Assembly: GCA_016744705.1 (NCBI GenBank)
Contig: JADGDU010000033.1
Span: forward strand, 1 to 37,460
Direction of reading: 5' to 3'
DNA: 37,460 bases
DNA from: Candidatus Krumholzibacteriia bacterium
Lineage (GTDB): Bacteria > Krumholzibacteriota > Krumholzibacteriia > LZORAL124-64-63
Positions within the stretch are counted from its first letter, which is position 1. Every line of letters begins with the position of its first letter. A program made the position numbers and the translations under genes. This document shows, in pieces, positions 26,812 through 34,039 of this stretch. The notes under the pieces were generated by a model that did not search any database, was not told the origin of the DNA, and worked only from the letters and a program-made list of their open reading frames with translations.

Positions 26812-28335
26812 TTATTGTAATGGGCCGACCTTTGCTTCCACGGCCTCCAGCACCGCGCAGCTTTCCACCAGCTTCATCATGGCTGTATGATCGGGTGCCA
26901 AACTCCTGTCCACATCCAGATAGTCCACGGTTTCCCTCACTCGATCGAGAGCTGCTTTAACTCCCGTTCCAGGATTGAACTCGCGCAGATTTAATGCTTG
27001 GGCCGCTGCCATCATTTCGATACCCAAGACTCCGTAAGCGTTTTCCAGAATTTGCTTGTTCTTCAAAGCGGTGTTCATACCCATGGAGACAAAATCCTCC
27101 TGGTCGGCCGCGGCGGGAATGGAAGCGACTGAGGCTGGGGCGGACAAAATTCTCTGCTCCACAATGAGAGAATCGGCAGTGTATTGGCTGAGCATCATCC
27201 CGCTGAACATGCCGGCGCCTTTGGTCAAAAACGGTGGCAACCCCACACTCAAGGCCGGGTTCAACATTCTATTCAAACGCCGTTCGGATAAGACACTGAT
27301 CATAGTGATGGCCTGTCCTGCCATTTCCATGGGCAAAGACACGGGGGTTCCCTGGAAATTGGCGCCTGTTTGAAAGGTGCCCGTTTCTGGAAAAAAGATC
27401 GGATTGTCGCCCACACCGTTGAGTTCAATTTCCACCTGGCTGCGGGCGTAGGCCACGGCATCATGGGCGGCGCCGATGACCTGGGGAGTGGACCGCATGC
27501 TGTAGGCGTCCTGAACTTTTGTCTTCACTTTCCCGGTCAACAAATCGCTGCCAGCCAGGCATTGTCGGATGGCCGCGGCACTGCGAATGGCTCCGGAGAA
27601 TCCCCTCACTTCATGCAGGGGGGCCTCGTAGGGTTTCATGTTGGCCAGCAAGGCTTCCAGTGACATGGCCGCTACAATTTCTGCCTGCTTCAACCAGCGG
27701 TTCATGTCGTAAATGTGGATGGCGCTCATGGCCGTCAGCAGGTTGGAGCCGTTGATGGTGGCCAGCCCGTCACGGGCCTGGAGACCGGGCACGGGAATGC
27801 CGGCGCGCTCCATGGCTTCGGCACCCTCAAGTAACTCTCCTTGGTAATAGGCTCGGCCTTCACCCATAAGCAACAGGGCCACTTGACTCATGGGAGCCAA
27901 ATCTCCACTGGCGCCAACCGATCCTTTTTGGCAGACGAAAGGCGTCACCCCTTTGTTCAGCATAGCCACCAGAGTTTGGGTGATGGCAGGGCGGCAACCA
28001 GAACGGCCATGGGAATGCACATTAATGCGGCCGGCCATGGCTCCCCGTACATATTCAATGGGCGCGGGATCGCCAATGCCTGCAGCATGGTTGTAAATCA
28101 GATACTTCTGAAACTCCCGAACCTGGTCGTCATCCAAAACAATTTCTGAAAATTCACCGATGCCAGTGTTCACTCCATACATGATTTCCCCAGCCTTGAT
28201 CTTCTCTTCCAGCAGGCTGCGGCAGTGGGTGATGCGTTCGAGGGCGGCGGGGGCCAATTCAATTTGCTGGCCGTCGCGGGCGATGGCGACGAGCTTCTCG
28301 ATGGTGAGTTCAGTCCCGTTGATTTGGATGGCCAT
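26812..28335 (-). CDS. hutH: Histidine ammonia-lyase (MIO-dependent)
   Basis: The ATG at 28335 is chosen over the TTG at 28341 because AAGGAG is then correctly spaced; the protein has 507 residues. The MIO prosthetic group forms from A142-S143-G144 in GSVGASGDLAP. Y53 (YGVNTGIG), H83, N195 (INGSN), Y278 and R281 (DAYSMRSTPQ), F327 (GANFQGTP) and E413 (DQEDFVSMG) are all present; the first three fall at the numbers known for Pseudomonas HutH. The Glu before DFVSMG favours histidine over tyrosine or phenylalanine, which go with Gln there. The residue before H83 is Asn, not the usual Ser. The reaction is histidine to urocanate plus ammonia. No other hut gene is near, so substrate remains open. 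Confidence 0.85.
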   Translation of the reverse strand: MAIQINGTELTIEKLVAIARDGQQIELAPAALERITHCRSLLEEKIKAGEIMYGVNTGIGEFSEIVLDDDQVREFQKYLIYNHAAGIGDPAPIEYVRGAMAGRINVHSHGRSGCRPAITQTLVAMLNKGVTPFVCQKGSVGASGDLAPMSQVALLLMGEGRAYYQGELLEGAEAMERAGIPVPGLQARDGLATINGSNLLTAMSAIHIYDMNRWLKQAEIVAAMSLEALLANMKPYEAPLHEVRGFSGAIRSAAAIRQCLAGSDLLTGKVKTKVQDAYSMRSTPQVIGAAHDAVAYARSQVEIELNGVGDNPIFFPETGTFQTGANFQGTPVSLPMEMAGQAITMISVLSERRLNRMLNPALSVGLPPFLTKGAGMFSGMMLSQYTADSLIVEQRILSAPASVASIPAAADQEDFVSMGMNTALKNKQILENAYGVLGIEMMAAAQALNLREFNPGTGVKAALDRVRETVDYLDVDRSLAPDHTAMMKLVESCAVLEAVEAKVGPLQ

Positions 28336-28391
28336 GGGCAATGCTCCTTACAACAATGAGGAAGTTGGTTTCAAATTGCCGGTCGATTATC

Positions 28392-28420
28392 TTGTCCGGC
28401 AACCCAAAGACGTGTAAATT
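28392..28420 (+). promoter_or_regulatory. Possible gmd promoter
   Basis: TTGTCC (28392-28397), 17 bases, TAAATT (28415-28420) preceded by TG. The -35 lies in the loop and right arm of an inverted repeat (TTGCCGG 28376-28382, CCGGCAA 28396-28402), which could be an operator. Confidence 0.4.
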
Positions 28421-28519
28421 CTACAGGGCGGCCCTCTTGGGGGCCACAAAATTCCATGGTGGATGAAAAATAATCCAATTCCCGCCTCCGGGCTCATGAT
28501 GGGTAAGAAGAGGTTCAAA

Positions 28520-29482
28520 ATGGCAAAGAGTGCATTGATTACAGGGATTACGGGCCAAGATGGTTCATATCTGGCGGAATACCTGTTGGATCTCGGTTAT
28601 GACGTTTTTGGTATGGTGCGTCGCTCGAGCACTGAAACCCTGGAACGCATCGAACATATCAAAAACAAAATTGAGTTCGTGCAAGCCGATTTGCTGGACC
28701 AGGCCTCGCTCGATAAGGCTTTGCAGACGTCCAGCCCTGATGAGATCTACAATCTGGCCGCCCAGAGCTTTGTGCCCACCAGTTGGAGCCAGCCGGTTTT
28801 AACGGCGGAATTTACGGGTCTGGGTGTCACTCGGATTTTGGAATCCATGCGGCATTTTGCCCCCGATGCCAAATTCTATCAGGCCAGCAGCAGTGAAATG
28901 TACGGTAAGGTGCGCGAGGTGCCGCAAACGGAAATGACTCCTTTTCATCCCCGCAGTCCCTACGCTGTGGCCAAGGCTTATGGGCACCATATCACTGTTA
29001 ACTATCGGGAGAGCTATAACCTATTTGCCGCTTCAGGTATTCTTTTTAACCATGAGAGCCCACGGCGGGGACGTGAATTTGTCACCCGAAAAATTACCGA
29101 TGGTGTGGCTCGTATCAAGTTGGGATTGGCCGAGAATTTGGCCCTGGGAACTCTGGATGCCCAGCGGGATTGGGGTTTCGCCGGAGACTATGTGCGGGCC
29201 ATGCATCTGATGCTGCAACAGGATCAACCCGATGATTTTGTGGTGGCCACCGGGAGCACCCACTCAGTGCGGGAATTTCTGGAGATCGCTTTTGATCATG
29301 TGGGGCTCAAATATGAAGACTACGTGGTGCAGGATCCTCGTTATATGCGGCCAGCCGAAGTGGACCAGCTCATTGGCGATAACAGCAAGGCCCGCCAAAT
29401 TTTGGGATGGGAACCTACAGTTACTTTTGAGCAACTGGTGAAGATGATGGTGGACAGCGACCTCCAACTACTGGGTGGCTGA
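28520..29482 (+). CDS. gmd: GDP-mannose 4,6-dehydratase
   Basis: The ATG at 28520 follows AAGAGG at correct spacing, giving 320 residues. It is an extended short-chain dehydrogenase: ALITGITGQDGSYLAEYLL binds NADP, YNLAAQSFVPTSW is the GMD substrate-site segment, SSSEMYG supplies catalytic Ser/Glu, and SPYAVAKAYGHH has the YxxxK pair. FNHESPRRGREFVTRKI and GFAGDYVRAMHLML are also typical. It converts GDP-mannose to GDP-4-keto-6-deoxymannose, a precursor of fucose, rhamnose or perosamine in surface glycans. No partner gene (fcl, rmd or per) is adjacent, so the end sugar cannot be told. It converges on the hydrolase gene with eight bases between stops. Confidence 0.95.
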   Translation: MAKSALITGITGQDGSYLAEYLLDLGYDVFGMVRRSSTETLERIEHIKNKIEFVQADLLDQASLDKALQTSSPDEIYNLAAQSFVPTSWSQPVLTAEFTGLGVTRILESMRHFAPDAKFYQASSSEMYGKVREVPQTEMTPFHPRSPYAVAKAYGHHITVNYRESYNLFAASGILFNHESPRRGREFVTRKITDGVARIKLGLAENLALGTLDAQRDWGFAGDYVRAMHLMLQQDQPDDFVVATGSTHSVREFLEIAFDHVGLKYEDYVVQDPRYMRPAEVDQLIGDNSKARQILGWEPTVTFEQLVKMMVDSDLQLLGG

Positions 29483-29486
29483 GGCA

Positions 29487-29509
29487 GCACCTAGTTTTCA
29501 AATAGGTGC
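29487..29509. terminator. Short hairpin at the gmd/hydrolase convergence
   Basis: A 7-bp inverted repeat (29487-29493 with 29503-29509, 9-base loop) overlaps the hydrolase stop and starts five bases after the gmd stop. There is no following T-run, so it is at best a weak bidirectional terminator. Confidence 0.35.
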
Positions 29510-30327
29510 GCTGCGTCCAGGCCAAAAGTTCGCACTATACTGGCGGTGTAAACAGCGCGCTCCAGCATCATGAAATGACCGGTTTGCCCCAACCGCTTGA
29601 AGCTGATGGAACGGGCTTTGCCAAAGCCTATTTGCTCTAGGATGGCTTTGGTTTGGTCAGGGTTTGGAAAGAGTAACTCACTGCCAATAATCAACATGGG
29701 CACGGTGAAGGAGTGCAGCTCGTCTGTCATGTCGAATTCGAAGCTGCTCATTAAGAGAGAGACAAAAGTGGTGCGGTCTGTTTTTAGCGCGCTGTCCACA
29801 ACCTGATCAGTGATATCCGGCATGGGGCTCATGACAGAGTACCGTCCGGCTACAAATCGATCGTAATTATTAAGCAGTTCATCGGTGACTTCATTCTTTT
29901 GCTCGGGGCTGGCCATCTGCACCGGCGCCGAATCCATCATGATAAGTCGGTTCACATCCACCGGATGATTTAGCGCATATTGCAAAGCAATCATGCCGCC
30001 CATGCCATGACCGACAAGGGTGGGGTAAGCGAAACCCTGCTCCTTGATAAAGGCTTCGAGCCGAGTCACTTCTTTGCTGATGCTATTGTCGGCAATGGGT
30101 TGGGTGTGGCCGTGGCCTGCCAGTTCGAAGGTGGCCACTTTGAAGGTGCCGTTGAGGAAAGGCAACATGCCATCCCACACTTCAACATTGGATCCGAGGC
30201 CGTGGATGAGCACCATTTCCAATTCGCCTCGGCCTTCCATCACTTCAGCGTCCTGGGCTAAAGCAGGCAGAATACCCACCAGAAAAGATCCCACCAGCAG
30301 AAGCAGAACGGTCATACGCAGAGTCAT
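29491..30327 (-). CDS. Exported alpha/beta-hydrolase-fold protein lacking the nucleophile serine
   Basis: The ATG at 30327 (AAAGGA upstream) gives 278 residues starting with a signal peptide (LLLLVGSFLVGILPALA). The fold is clear: VLIHGLGSNVEVWDGML is the oxyanion loop region, FELAGHGHTQPI follows, and the nucleophile elbow reads TLVGHGMGGMIALQYAL. Gly108 (codon GGC) stands where the catalytic Ser belongs. The catalytic His is present (H251, GQTGHFMMLERA), but the usual acid after IIG is not (IIGSELLFPNP). It is likely inactive as an esterase, or acts by another mechanism. It begins 50 bases after the MBL-fold gene on the same strand and is probably co-transcribed. Confidence 0.88.
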   Translation of the reverse strand: MTLRMTVLLLLVGSFLVGILPALAQDAEVMEGRGELEMVLIHGLGSNVEVWDGMLPFLNGTFKVATFELAGHGHTQPIADNSISKEVTRLEAFIKEQGFAYPTLVGHGMGGMIALQYALNHPVDVNRLIMMDSAPVQMASPEQKNEVTDELLNNYDRFVAGRYSVMSPMPDITDQVVDSALKTDRTTFVSLLMSSFEFDMTDELHSFTVPMLIIGSELLFPNPDQTKAILEQIGFGKARSISFKRLGQTGHFMMLERAVYTASIVRTFGLDAAHLFEN

Positions 30328-30376
30328 GGGAATTCCTTTCGGGAAGCACACCAGAGGGGCCTCCCGTTTGATCGTT

Positions 30377-31165
30377 TTAGCCAACCTGATAGGAGTCTCC
30401 ATCTCGGGCCTGGCTGATTTTTCCTTCAAAATATTTTCCCACCTCAGCAACCAAATCCATGGCTGCAGCGGCAGGGTACTGATGGGTCAACACTACGTGC
30501 CGGGGTTGGGAGTCGGCGCAAAGCTCGCCCACGGCCATAGGGTTCAGGTGGCCCTTGGTGATAAAATGGTCGGGCACGGAACATTCGACCACCAGCAAAT
30601 GGGCAGCACGGGCCGCCTCATTCAACGCCGGACAGGGGCCGGTGTCCCCAGAAAAAACAGCCACCTGGCCTTGGCTGTCCTGGAAACGGTAGCCCAATGC
30701 ATATTCTGACAACCGATCCTGGGGATGATTGACCCGAAAAGGAGAAACCAGCCCGCCGCCGGAGAGTTCCAGCGATTGCCCATCTTCCCATTCCACCAAC
30801 TCCAGAGAACGGTGGCGAGGGGTCAGCCAGGACCCATAAATATCTTTCAATTTTCCCAGCAAATCCTGTAAACCCCGGGGACCATAAATCCGCAAAGGCT
30901 TTTCACTGAGACAAATGGGGGAATGGGCTGCAAAAAGCAGGGCTACCAGGTCCAGACTGTGGTCGGGATGCAGATGGCTCAAAAGAATATTTTCAATTCC
31001 ATCCACTCCCCGGGGAGCGAGTCCCGATTTGAGCAGGCGCACCATTGCTCCGGGACCTGGGTCCAGCATCAGTTCCTGTTGGTCCAGAACCACCCAATAG
31101 GCAGCAGGACTGTGAGTTGCTGTGGGGACGGCTCCACCGGCACCCAGGATGTGAAAGTTAATCAT
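30377..31165 (-). CDS. Metallo-beta-lactamase-fold hydrolase, RNase Z-like
   Basis: The 262-residue cytosolic protein begins MINFHILGAGGAVPT, the GSGG-type opening of RNase Z-like enzymes. The metal motif HLHPDH supplies H64, H66, D68 and H69. FSGDTGPCPALNEAA gives the bridging Asp, GHLNP and VVLTHQYP the later His ligands. It lacks the long exosite arm of true tRNase Z, so it is more likely a small-molecule or cyclic-nucleotide phosphodiesterase, or an arylsulfatase-like hydrolase. No ribosome site precedes the ATG at 31165, but a promoter placed to start at the ATG is visible. It lies upstream of the exported hydrolase-fold gene. Confidence 0.85.
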   Translation of the reverse strand: MINFHILGAGGAVPTATHSPAAYWVVLDQQELMLDPGPGAMVRLLKSGLAPRGVDGIENILLSHLHPDHSLDLVALLFAAHSPICLSEKPLRIYGPRGLQDLLGKLKDIYGSWLTPRHRSLELVEWEDGQSLELSGGGLVSPFRVNHPQDRLSEYALGYRFQDSQGQVAVFSGDTGPCPALNEAARAAHLLVVECSVPDHFITKGHLNPMAVGELCADSQPRHVVLTHQYPAAAAMDLVAEVGKYFEGKISQARDGDSYQVG

Positions 31166-31171
31166 GATGAT

Positions 31172-31200
31172 AAAACAACAGGATCAGAGGGGAACGTCAA
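31172..31200 (-). promoter_or_regulatory. Promoter positioned for a leaderless MBL-fold mRNA
   Basis: Minus-strand TTGACG (31200-31195), 17 bases, TGTTTT (31177-31172). Initiation seven bases on would fall at the ATG at 31165, which has no ribosome site. The -35 is good, the -10 poor. Confidence 0.3.
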
Positions 31201-31213
31201 GGGCTTCCCTGTG

Positions 31214-31219
31214 TATAAT
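31214..31219 (+). promoter_or_regulatory. Candidate -10 element for the TPR gene
   Basis: A consensus TATAAT about 93 bases before the TPR start; no clear -35 lies 16-18 bases upstream. Confidence 0.35.
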
Positions 31220-31312
31220 ATAGTTAGCTTGCGCTGAATTCTGGACAGAAACCCCCTTAATCCGTATCATAGAGCGGTTTCCAGATTTAAAGTACCTTTT
31301 GAAAGGATCGGC

Positions 31313-32956
31313 ATGATCTCTCGATTGTGGCTGCTGTTGGCCGTTTGTGTGTTGATGACGGGGTCTTTGGCCTTTGGGGCCAGTGAATTGACTCCCGAAG
31401 AAAAAATTGCCGAGCTTGAAATCAAGGTTCAGGCTGATCCTACTGATGGGAAAAGTTGGAATGATTTGGGCGTGATGTACGCCCAGGACGCCAAATTTGA
31501 AATGGCCCGCGATGCCTTTATTCACGCTGTTCAAACGGCCCCTCAGGAGGGGGACTTTCACCGAAACCTGGGACTGGCCTTTTCTCGTTTAAATAATTTC
31601 CAGATGGCTGTGGCCGAATTCCAGGCTTACCGCCGTTTTGATGCTCTCGGAGGCCTGGATTACTGGCGCCTGATTGGTGTGGCCCAAGTCAATTCCCAGC
31701 AGACGGACGCCGCCCGTGTGACTTTCAATGAAGGCATCGACATGTTGTCACCTGTACTGGGCCCCGAAGGCATGCGACTGGTTCTGGCCTTGAATAAACT
31801 GGAGTCTGACGCAGGTAATGAAGGGGTGGTTCGGGATTTGCTGAAAAAGCACACTCCTGCAGCCAGAGATTTGGTCAAACATGCCCGTGAAGATACTGAT
31901 GATGGTTATATGGAAGCCCAGTCCATCATTCATAACCGGGTGGGCGTGATGGTGGAAGACGGCAAATTGATGGAGCAGTCTGGCTTATTTGGAGAAGCTG
32001 CTGAGCTCTATAGTGAGGCCTATGCCATGGCCCCCAAACGGGATGATTTATTACCTCGCCTGGTGGATGTGTATCTCAAAGGAGGCAAGAGTATGGAGGC
32101 GCGGGTGGCGGCTCGTTTGGCCAGGGATGATCATCCTGAAAAATCAGGAACCTGGATTGCTACCGGGAAAGTTCACGAAAAAACCGACCGCATGGATGAC
32201 GCGATCATCGCCTATGAAAAAGCCTATGAAATTGATCCCAGCAACGCGGAATTGCGAGTGGCCATCGGCAACCTGCTCATGCGGCAGGGGAGGGATAAAG
32301 AAGCGACCAAGTATTTGAAAGCCGGAGTGCAGGCTGTAGATGCCAAGCCCGAAGTGGTTTACAATTATGCCGTCAGTTTGATGCGTGAAAAGAAGTATCA
32401 TGCGGCCATTCCTTCCCTGCGTACAGTGACTCGGGAATTGCCCGATATGTTTCAGGGGTGGTTGGCGTTAGCCCAATGTCTTCAACAAACGAAACAGTAC
32501 TCCAAGGCGGTAGAGCCCTACGAAAAAGCCTATGGACTGAACCCCGATCCCAAGCTGCTCTTTCAGTTGGGACGGTGCGCGCAAAAGAGCAAGCAGTACG
32601 AGAAAGCCATCACTGCCTATGAGAGTGCTCTGGTGGCTGACCCCACTTATGTGAAAGCTCGGTACAATCTTTCGCTGACTTTCATGGACGCCAAAAAATA
32701 TGAGGAAGCGGTGGACTCATTCAAGAACCTGGCCGTGTTGGAGGGTGATAGCTACCGCGCATATTACAGCATGGGTTTGAGCCATTATTACCTGGCACAA
32801 TATGATGAGGCTCTTGATGCTTACGATATGGCTTACGAGCAGAAAGAAACTGTCAATGTCCTGAACAACATCGGTTTGGTGTATGATGCCATGGGTAATA
32901 AGAAAAAGGCCCAGGCATATTACAAGGATGCCAAGGCCCTTAAAGGTGGAAAATAA
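31313..32956 (+). CDS. Exported tetratricopeptide-repeat protein
   Basis: The 547-residue protein starts with a signal peptide (LWLLLAVCVLMTGSLAFGAS) and has AAAGGA before its ATG. TPR units fill most of the chain: early ones at about 45-110 (WNDLGVMYAQDAKFEMARDA, HRNLGLAFSRLNNFQMAVAE), a helical spacer (about 135-215), then consecutive repeats from 220 to the end (DDAIIAYEKAYEIDPSN, KAITAYESALVADPTYVKA, ALDAYDMAYEQK). Such proteins are periplasmic scaffolds that hold partners. Its stop overlaps the start of the next gene by one base (TAATG), so the gluzincin-like protein is the obvious candidate partner. Confidence 0.9.
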   Translation: MISRLWLLLAVCVLMTGSLAFGASELTPEEKIAELEIKVQADPTDGKSWNDLGVMYAQDAKFEMARDAFIHAVQTAPQEGDFHRNLGLAFSRLNNFQMAVAEFQAYRRFDALGGLDYWRLIGVAQVNSQQTDAARVTFNEGIDMLSPVLGPEGMRLVLALNKLESDAGNEGVVRDLLKKHTPAARDLVKHAREDTDDGYMEAQSIIHNRVGVMVEDGKLMEQSGLFGEAAELYSEAYAMAPKRDDLLPRLVDVYLKGGKSMEARVAARLARDDHPEKSGTWIATGKVHEKTDRMDDAIIAYEKAYEIDPSNAELRVAIGNLLMRQGRDKEATKYLKAGVQAVDAKPEVVYNYAVSLMREKKYHAAIPSLRTVTRELPDMFQGWLALAQCLQQTKQYSKAVEPYEKAYGLNPDPKLLFQLGRCAQKSKQYEKAITAYESALVADPTYVKARYNLSLTFMDAKKYEEAVDSFKNLAVLEGDSYRAYYSMGLSHYYLAQYDEALDAYDMAYEQKETVNVLNNIGLVYDAMGNKKKAQAYYKDAKALKGGK

Positions 32957-34011
32957 TGTTTGAACGATTGACCATGGCGGCGCTATTGCTGTTGAGCCTC
33001 ATCATTTTTGAGTCCTCGACCGGATTGGCAGAGCCGGTGCATTCTTCGCAATTGCCACCTTTGACTCTTGATGGTCCTTTTCCCCGTTGCAGCGAGGACG
33101 TCTTGACCACCGTGGGTTTTCCCGACCATATGCACAGCCAATGGTGGCCCGGGTGGCAGGTTTTGCAAGATGAGAGTGGGCAAACTTATGGCCCGGGGGC
33201 CTTCTGTAGCCGCAAAACCCTTCTGAATCACGAAGGTTTGCAGGTGGAACCAGGCCGCAACAGCATTGGGCATTTTGTGACCCTGCAAAACGAGGCTTAC
33301 AAGGCCTGTGATTTGATGATCATGCTGGAATGTCTGGACTGGGCGGGGCATGTCTTGCCTGAAATGCTGGGTCTGGAGCTCACCGACACTTTGACGGTGA
33401 CAAGCCCGGATAATATTCCCGCTTACACTCAGCAGACTGGCCAGGGCATCTGGCGTCTCTATCAGCTTTCAGGGAATGAAGCCACCATCGAAACTTTCGG
33501 GACTCTGGTTTCGCGCACCCTTGAAACCCACGCGGTCTTTATGCTGGTGACGGACTGGTTGCTGCATGAGAATATGCCGGTTCCTCTTCCCGCATGGATG
33601 CACGCCGGGTTGGTGGAGTACATGGGAGAAGACGGAGCCCATCTGGTGAATTACATGAAAGAATTCCGGAACAATGGAGACATCCTTTTTTCTCCCGCCA
33701 TCAGCAATTTGATTTTGAATCAACCGGTGGATCCCGATCAGGGACGCGACCGGGAAATGTTCCGCCGCGCCAGTTACAGTGCCTTTTTAATGGTTTGGGA
33801 ATTGGTGGAAAATCGTGGGGGCATGAAGACCATGCGCGATTTTCTGGTCCTGGCCTGTGAAGGCGTAGAGTTGGACCGGGCCAGTCAAAAAGTTTACGGC
33901 ATGACCATGGATGAACTGGCCACTTCCCTGGACCCTGTGGTTCTGGGAGAACCGATCGGCGACAATATCCAGGCCACCAAACCTTCCAAACAACCAACTG
34001 TTGAAAACTAA
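32956..34011 (+). CDS. Exported peptidase-MA/gluzincin-like protein with lost zinc motif
   Basis: The 351-residue protein has a signal peptide (TMAALLLLSLIIFESSTGLA). The region 185-225 resembles peptidase-MA-type gluzincins, in which HExxH is followed by PxWLxEGLAEY. Here the first motif is H192-AVFM and the second is PLPAWMHAGLVEYM. Both the catalytic Glu and the second His of HExxH are gone, and the later Glu ligand is Ala (A217). The similarity is by eye and moderate; no other family is recognised. Four or more cysteines in the N-terminal half could form disulfides. It is coupled to the TPR gene by a TAATG overlap. A binding rather than proteolytic role is inferred. Confidence 0.75.
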   Translation: MFERLTMAALLLLSLIIFESSTGLAEPVHSSQLPPLTLDGPFPRCSEDVLTTVGFPDHMHSQWWPGWQVLQDESGQTYGPGAFCSRKTLLNHEGLQVEPGRNSIGHFVTLQNEAYKACDLMIMLECLDWAGHVLPEMLGLELTDTLTVTSPDNIPAYTQQTGQGIWRLYQLSGNEATIETFGTLVSRTLETHAVFMLVTDWLLHENMPVPLPAWMHAGLVEYMGEDGAHLVNYMKEFRNNGDILFSPAISNLILNQPVDPDQGRDREMFRRASYSAFLMVWELVENRGGMKTMRDFLVLACEGVELDRASQKVYGMTMDELATSLDPVVLGEPIGDNIQATKPSKQPTVEN

Positions 34012-34039
34012 GATCATTTAGGAAAGGTAAAGAACCGAC

